In this document: positions 56,170-64,000 of the stretch, one piece after another
How the letters are laid out: every line of letters starts with the position of its first letter
Numbering within the stretch: position 1 is the stretch's first letter
Source: Buchnera aphidicola (Artemisaphis artemisicola)
GTDB lineage: Bacteria > Pseudomonadota > Gammaproteobacteria > Enterobacterales > Enterobacteriaceae
Assembly (NCBI RefSeq): GCF_005082365.1
Contig: NZ_CP034900.1
Location: forward strand, 496,001 to 560,000
DNA: 64,000 bases
Reading direction: 5' to 3'
Notes under the pieces: model-generated
The model's input: only the letters and a program-made list of their open reading frames with translations
What the model was told of the DNA's origin: nothing
Database searches by the model: none
Made by a program: the position numbers and the translations under genes

Positions 56170-56771
56170 GAAAGTATTTCCTCTACTTTTTTAATCGCTT
56201 CAACAGTAATAATAACATGTTCAAAAGCAATTAAACTAACAGGATCTATAGCATAAACGTCTTTCACATCAACTGAATATAAATTTCTAGATGCTAAAAA
56301 TAAATTATTATCTACTTTAGTTGAAATAATAAGAACGTTTTTTAAATCCATTTCTTGTAATTTGTTCACTAAAAGTTTAGTTTTAGGTAAATTAAGCGAA
56401 AAATCTTTAAAAACTATTAATCTTTTTTGACGTATTAGTTCAGAAAAAATACTTTTTAATGCACCACGATACATTTTTTTATTAACTTTTTGACTGTATT
56501 CTTGTGGTTTTGAAGCAAATGTAACACCACCTGAACGCCAAATAGGACTTCTAAAAGATCCTGCACGAGCTCGACCTGTACCTTTTTGACGCCATGGTTT
56601 CTTGCCTGATCCAGAAACTTCTGAACGACTTTTTTGTGCTCTCGTACCTTGACGGGTAGATGCTGAATAAGCAATAACGACTTGATGAATTAGAGCTTTA
56701 TTAAAATCACAACTAAAAATGATTTCAGAAACACTAAGAACACTTTGTATGTCTTTAACTACTAATTCCAT
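56166..56771 (-). CDS. rplD: Ribosomal protein uL4
   Basis: The 201-residue protein (E. coli 201) has [40 protein letters not shown] and [20 protein letters not shown] in the tunnel loop, then [13 protein letters not shown]. In E. coli L4 also represses its own S10 operon by attenuation. Between rplC and rplW. Confidence 0.98.
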   Translation of the reverse strand: MELVVKDIQSVLSVSEIIFSCDFNKALIHQVVIAYSASTRQGTRAQKSRSEVSGSGKKPWRQKGTGRARAGSFRSPIWRSGGVTFASKPQEYSQKVNKKMYRGALKSIFSELIRQKRLIVFKDFSLNLPKTKLLVNKLQEMDLKNVLIISTKVDNNLFLASRNLYSVDVKDVYAIDPVSLIAFEHVIITVEAIKKVEEILS

Positions 56772-56788
56772 TCTTTACTCCTCACTGC

Positions 56789-57418
56789 TCAAACCTTAAT
56801 AGCTGGTTTAACGATAAGATCACTACCGGTAGCACCGGGAACAGCGCCTTTAACTAAAAGAAGATTTTTATTTTCATCAACATGAATAACATTTAAATTT
56901 TGTATAGTAACTCTATGATTTCCTAACTGTCCTGACATTTTTTTACCTTTAAACACTCTTCCTGGAGTTTGATTTTGACCGATAGAACCAGGTACTCTAT
57001 GAGATAAAGAGTTTCCATGTGTTGCATCTTGTGTGTGAAAATTCCAACGTTTTACTGTGCCACAAAAACCTTTTCCTTTAGAAATACCTGTAACGTCAAC
57101 TTTTTTTATATTAATAAAAATATTAATTTTAATACTTTGTCCTAACTTAAAAATTTCATTTTTATTAATTTTAAACTCCCACAAACCACGACCTGGAGTT
57201 ACACCGGATTTTAAAAAGTGACCTGCTTTTGGTTTCGTTAATCTATTTGATTTTTGTGTGCCAGTTGTTACTTGAATAGCATAATAAAAATCAGTATTTA
57301 TATTTTTTACTTGTGTAACTCGATTTTCTTGAAGTTCGATTACTGTAACTGGCAATGAAATTCCTTCCTTAGTAAAAATACGAGTCATACCAAGTTTTCT
57401 TCCAACTAGACCAATCAT
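56789..57418 (-). CDS. rplC: Ribosomal protein uL3
   Basis: The 209-residue protein (E. coli 209) shows [79 protein letters not shown]. It keeps the Gln in GQNQTPGR that PrmB methylates in E. coli. Between rpsJ and rplD. Confidence 0.98.
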   Translation of the reverse strand: MIGLVGRKLGMTRIFTKEGISLPVTVIELQENRVTQVKNINTDFYYAIQVTTGTQKSNRLTKPKAGHFLKSGVTPGRGLWEFKINKNEIFKLGQSIKINIFINIKKVDVTGISKGKGFCGTVKRWNFHTQDATHGNSLSHRVPGSIGQNQTPGRVFKGKKMSGQLGNHRVTIQNLNVIHVDENKNLLLVKGAVPGATGSDLIVKPAIKV

Positions 57419-57443
57419 TTTCTTAATACCTTAATCTATCTAA

Positions 57444-57826
<383 letters not shown>

Positions 57827-57847
57827 CTAATTAAGTGTCACTATATG

Positions 57848-57864
57848 ACTCCTATATCAGGAGT
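57848..57864 (-). promoter_or_regulatory. Small hairpin in the S10 leader region
   Basis: ACTCCT and AGGAGT form a six-base-pair stem with a five-base loop. AGGAGT resembles a ribosome-binding site but no frame follows it. It may be a leader structure or lie near the S10 promoter. Confidence 0.35.
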
Positions 57865-57881
57865 GTTGTAATTTCAAAAAT

Positions 57882-57900
57882 TGTTATATATAATATAACA
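57882..57900. repeat. Inverted repeat upstream of the S10 leader
   Basis: TGTTATAT and ATATAACA flank three bases. It is perfect but made almost only of A and T, so it may be chance, a promoter -10 region, or an operator. Confidence 0.3.
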
Positions 57901-57981
57901 TTTTAAGAAGACATATTAATATTAAAAAAAATTTTTTAAAAAATTATTTTGGAATTATATACTAAAGCAATTAGATTAATC

Positions 57982-58010
57982 AAGAAAAGAGCATTTTATA
58001 CTCTTTTCTT
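57982..58010 (-). terminator. Terminator of the str operon after tuf
   Basis: AAGAAAAGAG and CTCTTTTCTT form a ten-base-pair stem around a nine-base loop 49 bases after the tuf stop; TTTTCTTGATT follows on the minus strand. The rest of the 57756-58058 gap holds only the S10 leader elements listed separately. Confidence 0.7.
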
Positions 58011-58058
58011 AATAAATTCAAATAGATATCAAAACAAAATATTTTTTATATCAAATAA

Positions 58059-59243
58059 CTATATTAAAACTTTTGACACAACACCAGCTCCAACAGTTCG
58101 ACCGCCTTCGCGTATAGCAAATCGCAATCCATCAGCCATCGCAATAGGATTAATTAAAGTAACAATCATTTTTATATTATCTCCTGGCATTACCATTTCA
58201 ACGCCTTCTGGTAATTCAATAGAACCTGTTACATCAGTAGTTCTAAAATAAAACTGAGGACGATATCCCTTAAAAAATGGAGTATGGCGCCCACCTTCTT
58301 CTTTGGATAAAACATAAACTTCAGACTCAAATGTTGTATGTGGATGAATACTACCTGGTTTTGCTAAAACTTGACCTCTTTCAATTTCATCACGCTTCGT
58401 TCCACGAAGCAAAACTCCTACATTTTCTCCAGCACGACCTTCATCTAATAATTTTCTAAACATTTCTACTCCTGTACAAGTAGTTTTAGTTGTTTTTTTA
58501 ATACCTACAATTTCTACTTCTTCACCAACTTTTATAACACCTTTTTCAACTCTTCCAGTTACTACTGTCCCTCTTCCTGATATAGAAAAAACATCTTCTA
58601 TTGGCAATAAAAAAGGTTGATCAATTGCTCTTTTTGGTTCAGGAATATAACTGTCTAAAAATTTAGATAAATCAATTATTTTTGATTCCCATTCAGGTTC
58701 GCCTTCTAATGCTTTAAGAGCTGAACCTCTAATAATAGGAGTGTCATCTCCAGGAAAATTATATTGTGTTAATAAATCACGAACTTCCATTTCTACTAGT
58801 TCAAGTAATTCTTCATCATCTACCATATCACATTTATTAAGAAATACAATAATATAGGGAACACCTACTTGTCTTCCAAGTAAAATATGTTCACGAGTTT
58901 GAGGCATTGGTCCATCTGTTGCTGCAACAACTAAAATCGCACCATCCATTTGAGCTGCACCAGTAATCATGTTTTTAATATAATCAGCATGACCTGGACA
59001 GTCTACATGAGCGTAATGTCTAAGTTCAGTATCATATTCTACATGAGAAGTGTTAATTGTAATACCTCTTGCTTTTTCTTCTGGTGCATTATCTATTTGA
59101 TCAAAAGCTCTTGCAGAACCGCCATATTTTTTAGATAAAACAGTAGTAATAGCTGCAGTTAAAGTTGTCTTACCATGATCTACATGACCAATAGTGCCTA
59201 CATTTATATGAGGTTTTAAACGTTTGAAAATTTCTTTAGACAT
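58059..59243 (-). CDS. tuf: Elongation factor Tu
   Basis: The 394-residue GTPase (E. coli 394) has G1 GHVDHGKTT, switch I region [13 protein letters not shown]3 DCPGHADY, G4 NKCD and the domain III end GVVSKVLI. It delivers aminoacyl-tRNA. Last gene of the str operon. In E. coli bfr, bfd and others separate tufA from rpsJ; here they are lost. It is the only tuf in the window. Confidence 0.99.
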   Translation of the reverse strand: MSKEIFKRLKPHINVGTIGHVDHGKTTLTAAITTVLSKKYGGSARAFDQIDNAPEEKARGITINTSHVEYDTELRHYAHVDCPGHADYIKNMITGAAQMDGAILVVAATDGPMPQTREHILLGRQVGVPYIIVFLNKCDMVDDEELLELVEMEVRDLLTQYNFPGDDTPIIRGSALKALEGEPEWESKIIDLSKFLDSYIPEPKRAIDQPFLLPIEDVFSISGRGTVVTGRVEKGVIKVGEEVEIVGIKKTTKTTCTGVEMFRKLLDEGRAGENVGVLLRGTKRDEIERGQVLAKPGSIHPHTTFESEVYVLSKEEGGRHTPFFKGYRPQFYFRTTDVTGSIELPEGVEMVMPGDNIKMIVTLINPIAMADGLRFAIREGGRTVGAGVVSKVLI

Positions 59244-59293
59244 TTTAATTCCTTAAATTATATATTTCAAAAATAAAGATTATATACAAAATT

Positions 59294-61402
59294 CTATTTT
59301 TCTCTTTTTTGAATAATTTCTTTAGAAACACTATAAGGTGCTTCTACGTATTTTAAAAATTCCATACAATAAGAAGCTCTTCCTTGAGTTTGAGAACGTA
59401 AATCAGTAGCATAACCAAACATTTCAGATAAAGGCACACATGCGTTAATAATTTTGCCAACTGATAAATCTTGCATTCCTTCGATAACACCACGTCTGCG
59501 ATTTAAATCACCTATTACATCCCCCATATAATCATCTGGAGTTTCTACTTCTACTTTCATAATTGGTTCTAATAAAACTGGTTTAGCTTGTTTAAAACCT
59601 GCTTTAAATGCTGTAGAAGCTGCTACTTTAAAAGCTAATTCAGATGAATCAACATCATGATAAGAACCAAAATAAAGACGCACTCCAATATCAACTACAG
59701 GATAACCAGCTAATGGACCATATTTTAATTGTTCTTGAATTCCTTTATCAACTGCTGAAATATATTCATTAGGTATTATTCCGCCTTTTATGTCATTAAT
59801 AAATAAGTATCCCTTACCTCCTGGATCTAGCGGAAATAATTCTAGAACAACATGACCGTATTGACCTCTTCCACCTGATTGTTTAATATATTTACCTTCG
59901 ATATCACTAACTTTATTAAGAATTGTTTCACGATATGCTACTTGAGGAGTTCCAATGTTAGCATCAACACTAAATTCTCGTTTCATACGATCAATGATAA
60001 TTTCTAAATGTAACTCACCCATACCAGAAATTATCGTTTGATTAGATTCTTGATCAGTTCTCACTCTAAAAGAAGGATCTTCTTTTGCTAATCTTCCTAA
60101 TGCTAAACCCATTTTTTCTTGATCAATTTTAGTTTTAGGTTCTACTGAAATAGATATAACTGGTTCTGGAAACTCCATTTGTTCTAAAATAATTGGTTCT
60201 TTTAAATCACATAACGTATCTCCAGTAGTAACATCTTTCAATCCAATAGCCGCAGCTATATCACCTGCGTGCACTTCTTTTATTTCCTCTCTTTTATTTG
60301 CATGCATTTGAACGATTCTGCCAAATCTTTCTCTTTGAGATTTAACAGAATTAAATATAGTATCTCCAGACTTCACTACTCCTGAATAGACTCGAAAGAA
60401 CGTTAAATTACCTACAAATGGATCATTAGCAATCTTAAAAGCTAAAGCTGAAAAAGGAGCTTGATCATTAGAATTTCGAATAGCTACAGTGTTTTTACCA
60501 TCATTTAATACACCTTTAATATCTTGAATATCATTAGGAGCAGGTAAATATTCAATAATTGCATCTAATAAAGCTTGAACTCCTTTATTTTTAAATGCTG
60601 AACCACAAGTAATAAGCGTTATTTCGTCATTTAAAGCACGTTTTCGCAATGCAAATTTAATTTCATATTCAGATAGTTGAATTCCATTTAAGTATTTGTC
60701 TAAAAGATCTTCATTAGATTCTACTGCAGATTCAAGTAATTTTTGATGCCATTTTTCAGATAAGTCTACCATTTCTAATGGAATTTCTTTATAATGAAAC
60801 GTCAAACCTTGATCAGCGTCTTGCCAATAAATAGCTTTCATTTTAATTAAATCTATTATACCAATAAAAGTATCTTCTGAACCAATTGCTAATTGAAGAG
60901 GAACCGGATTAGCGCCTAAACGTGTTTTAATTTGCTTTACTACTTTTAAGAAATTTGCTCCCATACGATCCATTTTATTTATAAATGCTATACGAGGTAC
61001 TTTGTATTTGTTAGCTTGACGCCATACAGTCTCTGACTGAGGCTGTACACCACCTACTGCACAATACACCATAACAGCACCATCTAATACACGCATTGAT
61101 CGTTCTACTTCTATAGTAAAATCAACATGTCCTGGTGTATCAATAATATTTATTCTATGAGGTTCAAATTGCTGCGCCATTCCACTCCAAAACGTTGTAG
61201 TTGCAGCTGATGTAATAGTTATTCCTCTTTCTTGTTCTTGCTCCATCCAATCCATTGTAGCAGCACCATCATGTACTTCTCCAATTTTGTGATTAACACC
61301 AGTATAAAATAAAATTCTTTCAGTAGTAGTTGTTTTTCCTGCATCGATGTGAGCGCTAATGCCAATATTACGATATCGAGAAATAGGTGTTATACGAGAC
61401 AT
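59294..61402 (-). CDS. fusA: Elongation factor G
   Basis: The 702-residue translocase (E. coli 704) has G1 [27 protein letters not shown]3 DTPGHVDF, G4 NKMDRMGA, and domain IV tip sequences such as [10 protein letters not shown]. It moves tRNA-mRNA after peptide bond formation. Between rpsG and tuf, as in E. coli. Confidence 0.99.
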   Translation of the reverse strand: MSRITPISRYRNIGISAHIDAGKTTTTERILFYTGVNHKIGEVHDGAATMDWMEQEQERGITITSAATTTFWSGMAQQFEPHRINIIDTPGHVDFTIEVERSMRVLDGAVMVYCAVGGVQPQSETVWRQANKYKVPRIAFINKMDRMGANFLKVVKQIKTRLGANPVPLQLAIGSEDTFIGIIDLIKMKAIYWQDADQGLTFHYKEIPLEMVDLSEKWHQKLLESAVESNEDLLDKYLNGIQLSEYEIKFALRKRALNDEITLITCGSAFKNKGVQALLDAIIEYLPAPNDIQDIKGVLNDGKNTVAIRNSNDQAPFSALAFKIANDPFVGNLTFFRVYSGVVKSGDTIFNSVKSQRERFGRIVQMHANKREEIKEVHAGDIAAAIGLKDVTTGDTLCDLKEPIILEQMEFPEPVISISVEPKTKIDQEKMGLALGRLAKEDPSFRVRTDQESNQTIISGMGELHLEIIIDRMKREFSVDANIGTPQVAYRETILNKVSDIEGKYIKQSGGRGQYGHVVLELFPLDPGGKGYLFINDIKGGIIPNEYISAVDKGIQEQLKYGPLAGYPVVDIGVRLYFGSYHDVDSSELAFKVAASTAFKAGFKQAKPVLLEPIMKVEVETPDDYMGDVIGDLNRRRGVIEGMQDLSVGKIINACVPLSEMFGYATDLRSQTQGRASYCMEFLKYVEAPYSVSKEIIQKREK

Positions 61403-61504
61403 TATCTTTCTCTTATTTTAAAGTTTTTAAAAATTACTATTTATAATGAGTCTTATTAAGATAATTTCCTTAATATAATTTAAAAATATTTAAATGGTAT
61501 AATA

Positions 61505-61975
61505 TCACCAACGATAATGAGCGAACGCTTTATTAGCCTCTGCCATTTTATGTACTTCTTCTCTTTTCTTAACTGCTGTTCCTTTGTTTTCTAAAGCATC
61601 ATACAATTCATTAGATAATCTTAAAGACATTGATTTATCTGTACGTTTTCGAGCAGATTCTACAATCCAACGCATAGCTAAAGCATTCCTTCTAACTGGA
61701 CGTACTTCAACAGGAACTTGATATGTTGACCCTCCAACTCGACGAGATTTAACTTCGACTGTTGGTCTTACATGTTCTAAAGCCATTTCAAATGCTTCTA
61801 ATTCTTTTTTATTTGTACGTTTAGATAAATTTTTTAATGCTGTATACACAATAACTTCAGCAATAGATTTTTTACCATCCACCATAAGAATATTAATAAA
61901 TTTAGCTAATAATTCTGAAGAAAATTTTGGATCCGGTAAAATTTTTCGAATAGTAATAATACGACGACGTGGCAT
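61505..61975 (-). CDS. rpsG: Ribosomal protein uS7
   Basis: The 156-residue protein (E. coli B-type 156) has [55 protein letters not shown] and a C-terminal [14 protein letters not shown]. It organises the 30S head. In E. coli it represses the str operon. Followed by a 102-base gap to fusA. Confidence 0.98.
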   Translation of the reverse strand: MPRRRIITIRKILPDPKFSSELLAKFINILMVDGKKSIAEVIVYTALKNLSKRTNKKELEAFEMALEHVRPTVEVKSRRVGGSTYQVPVEVRPVRRNALAMRWIVESARKRTDKSMSLRLSNELYDALENKGTAVKKREEVHKMAEANKAFAHYRW

Positions 61976-62037
61976 AAAAACTCCATTTCATGGAAATTAA
62001 ATATATTAAAAATTAAAATTATGATCTGAAATAATTC

Positions 62038-62412
62038 TTATACTTTTGGTTTTTTTACTCCGTATTTAGAACGACCTTTCTTGCGATTTTTAACACCAGC
62101 ACAATCTAAAGAGCCTCTTACAATATGATATCGAACTCCAGGAAGATCTTTCACACGACCTCCTCGTATTAAAATAACAGAATGTTCTTGCAAATTATGT
62201 CCTTCACCTCCAATATAGGCGGTAACTTCAAAACCATTAGTTAATCTAACACGACATACCTTTCTTAAAGCAGAATTAGGTTTTTTAGGAGTAGTTGTAT
62301 AAACTCTTGTACACACCCCTCTTTTTTGAGGACTTTTCCCCAAAGCAGGAACATTGCTTTTCATAACTTTTCGTAAACGAGGTTTACGGACCAATTGATT
62401 AACTGTGGCCAT
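62038..62412 (-). CDS. rpsL: Ribosomal protein uS12
   Basis: The 124-residue protein (E. coli 124) has [20 protein letters not shown] and [13 protein letters not shown]. The two Lys residues at which streptomycin-resistance changes occur are in wild-type state. It has a key role in decoding accuracy. First gene of the str operon; the 121-base gap upstream to tusB would hold the str promoter, in which I see no convincing boxes. Confidence 0.98.
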   Translation of the reverse strand: MATVNQLVRKPRLRKVMKSNVPALGKSPQKRGVCTRVYTTTPKKPNSALRKVCRVRLTNGFEVTAYIGGEGHNLQEHSVILIRGGRVKDLPGVRYHIVRGSLDCAGVKNRKKGRSKYGVKKPKV

Positions 62413-62533
62413 AAAAACTCCTGTTTTTTAATTGATTTGTTTAGAAAAATATCAACATATAGAAATAAAACAATTTTACTACTATGAATAGTATTCAGAT
62501 TGGAATATAAACATATATATAACTCAGTATTTC

Positions 62534-62821
62534 TTACCAAGTCATTTGTTTTTTATGCTTAAGTGTTAATGAAACGAAATGAATATAACTTATTAAAACA
62601 AATTTACTAGAAATATTTTGATGTAGTCCTCTCGCATAAACATCTTCTTTTATAAGATACAATTTTACTGAAGACATAATTATCTTTTTTAAAAAAATAT
62701 TATCTTTTAATGCAATCAATACACCGTCTTGAAGTGCTAAAAAATCGTCGGATGTTTTTAACATGCTTATCAGAAGAGAAATATTTGCTTCAAAAGGAGA
62801 TTTCATTAAAGTATGCAACAT
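62534..62821 (-). CDS. tusB: Sulfur relay protein TusB
   Basis: The 95-residue protein has E. coli length: [54 protein letters not shown] and the end LKHKKQMTW. It is the third subunit of the TusBCD hexamer that relays persulfide sulfur to TusE. 11 bases after tusC. Confidence 0.93.
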   Translation of the reverse strand: MLHTLMKSPFEANISLLISMLKTSDDFLALQDGVLIALKDNIFLKKIIMSSVKLYLIKEDVYARGLHQNISSKFVLISYIHFVSLTLKHKKQMTW

Positions 62822-62832
62822 ATTTATAGACC

Positions 62833-63192
62833 TTAAAAATTAATAATTGCATCATAACGATCTAATTTTAAACGTAAAGCATTAGATTCTAATATATCTA
62901 CATTGAGAATAAAATCTTTTTTATAATTTAAACCTCTTTCAATTAAAGATTTTTTACAACAATAAAAGTATTTAATATCATAAAAAGATAATATAGAAAA
63001 ACAAGAAGTATAATCACGAGCTAGAATTTTTTCAGATTGATAACTCTTAATTAGTTGCAAGACCCCATCTCCAATAAAAAATAAACCTATTTCCTTAATA
63101 ATTGATGAAACACTCAAAATAGCGTCTAATCCTTCTCTGCCAGAACTAGTACCATGTGGAGCTTGAGAAAAAATAAAAGCAACTATTTTCAT
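62833..63192 (-). CDS. tusC: Sulfur relay protein TusC
   Basis: The 119-residue protein (E. coli 119) starts [20 protein letters not shown] and contains [30 protein letters not shown] and the end [11 protein letters not shown] Met five codons upstream is in frame but E. coli length supports 63192. It has a DsrE-like fold. Between tusD and tusB. Confidence 0.93.
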   Translation of the reverse strand: MKIVAFIFSQAPHGTSSGREGLDAILSVSSIIKEIGLFFIGDGVLQLIKSYQSEKILARDYTSCFSILSFYDIKYFYCCKKSLIERGLNYKKDFILNVDILESNALRLKLDRYDAIINF

Positions 63193-63211
63193 TGAAAATA
63201 AATACACCTAA

Positions 63212-63598
63212 TTAAAATTGTATTATACGATCGCATACTTTAATAGAATTAGCTAACTCTAATAATCCTGTCATTTCAAAAAATAAAGCTAAATTACCTT
63301 GTTTAATTCGCATATTTATTTTTTGTTCATCTTCTATGACTCCTCTTCTAAAAGCTGCACTACTACAAACATATAATTTTACTTTGTATTTTTTATGTAA
63401 TTTTTGCCATCCTGCTATTAAATTAAATTCATCAGTAGCTGGTTTAATCATTTTATTGGCATTTGAAACTCCATCTCCATAAAAAAAAATACTATGTAAA
63501 ACATGATCTGTTTTTACTAAAGATTGACAAAACAACAAAGCAGTACTAGCATTTTGTCTTCCATAAGCAGATCCTGTTACTAATATTGTATAATTCAT
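63212..63598 (-). CDS. tusD: Sulfur relay protein TusD
   Basis: The 128-residue protein (E. coli 128) starts [20 protein letters not shown], has [20 protein letters not shown], and the region [13 protein letters not shown] with the persulfide-carrying Cys. Longer in-frame starts exist upstream, but this one matches the family. First of tusDCB. Confidence 0.94.
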   Translation of the reverse strand: MNYTILVTGSAYGRQNASTALLFCQSLVKTDHVLHSIFFYGDGVSNANKMIKPATDEFNLIAGWQKLHKKYKVKLYVCSSAAFRRGVIEDEQKINMRIKQGNLALFFEMTGLLELANSIKVCDRIIQF

Positions 63599-63683
63599 TT
63601 TAAAAATTTTAAACCATGACATATAAAATTGTTTTAACAATACCATAATTCTAAAATAGATTATTATAAGTATTATAAATACA

Positions 63684-64000
63684 CTATAATATGTTGTGTA
63701 CGTCTAACAATTCTATTTCAAAAATTAAAGTAGAATTTCCTGGAATACCGTTAACTTCATTTTCTCCATATCCTAAATGAGGAGGTATAATTAATTTTAT
63801 TTTACCACCTTTTTTTATATATTTTAGACCTTCTTGCCAACCTAATATTACATCTGTTAGTTTCAAAGATATAGGTTCGCCTCTTATATAAGAATTATCA
63901 AATTCTACTCCATCAATTAATTTTCCTTTATAATGAACAGTAATTTTTGAATTATTAGTTAATTTTTCTCCTTCTCCTTCTTTTTCTATGAGATATAAAA
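63684..64000 (-). CDS. fkpA: FKBP-type peptidyl-prolyl isomerase FkpA, C-terminal part (partial)
   Basis: The frame is open to the window edge, giving the last 104 or so residues. They match the FKBP domain of E. coli Fkp[79 protein letters not shown]. FkpA is a periplasmic folding catalyst and chaperone. The E. coli tail after LLDV is missing. It precedes tusDCB as in E. coli, without slyX/slyD/yheO between. Confidence 0.92.
   Translation of the reverse strand, partial: LYLIEKEGEGEKLTNNSKITVHYKGKLIDGVEFDNSYIRGEPISLKLTDVILGWQEGLKYIKKGGKIKLIIPPHLGYGENEVNGIPGNSTLIFEIELLDVHNIL

Noticed and set aside
58950-59138. Plus-strand frames opposite tuf and other ribosomal genes
   Set aside because: Shadows of highly conserved genes on the other strand.
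62413-62533. Small inverted repeat near 62478 upstream of rpsL
   Set aside because: TACTAT/ATAGTA with a two-base loop is too weak to call as terminator or operator.

Overview
The window is a piece of an extremely A+T-rich, reduced gammaproteobacterial chromosome. Almost every gene is a recognisable E. coli ortholog in E. coli-like local order. The combination of a 23S-5S operon preceded by tRNA-Glu and aroE with no 16S gene, ribD split in two, a DnaX of only 361 residues, degraded relics between intact genes and very high Lys/Asn/Ile content points strongly to Buchnera aphidicola, the obligate aphid endosymbiont. I cannot name the strain from sequence alone.

Layout. 1-2809: C-terminal part of recB and complete recD, then initiator tRNA-Met. 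3131-4014: a dead mltA with many stops and frameshifts. 4024-6534: riboflavin genes ribE, ribD1, ribD2 and nusB, with a short thiL relic between ribE and ribD1. 6571-10569 (minus): dxs and ispA (isoprenoid precursors) and a shortened yajR transporter. 10599-15723: tusE, then the cytochrome bo3 oxidase operon cyoABCDE on the minus strand. 15918-24392: bolA, trigger factor, ClpP, ClpX, Lon and PpiD, a protein-quality-control block. 24475-28905: queC, then the ABC transporter pair mdlA-mdlB. 28907-36632: 4.5S RNA (minus), dnaX, ybaB, htpG, adk, tRNA-Arg, folD, cysS, ybeD, cspE.

36883-40331: the 23S-5S rRNA operon (minus) with its promoter, tRNA-Glu, a boxA antitermination site, processing stalk and terminator. 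40402-44033: aroE-tsaC-smg (minus) and def-fmt (plus), the latter two serving formyl-Met initiation. 44153-62412 (minus): the giant ribosomal cluster str-S10-spc-alpha from rpsL down to rplQ, in exactly the E. coli order but with the bacterioferritin genes between tuf and rpsJ gone. Two small genes in it, rpmJ and rpmD, are easily missed. 62534-63598: tusB, tusC and tusD, so together with tusE the complete TusBCDE sulfur relay for tRNA 2-thiouridine is in this window. The window ends inside fkpA (minus).

Functionally the window is core information processing (translation, transcription, chaperones/proteases), respiration, cofactors (riboflavin, folate C1, isoprenoids, shikimate) and one recombination enzyme. 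There is no phage, insertion sequence, CRISPR array, toxin-antitoxin or secondary-metabolite locus. I found no undescribed system. The points of interest are signs of genome decay in progress (mltA, thiL, ribD, yajR, dnaX) and regulatory hairpins kept in an otherwise eroded genome.
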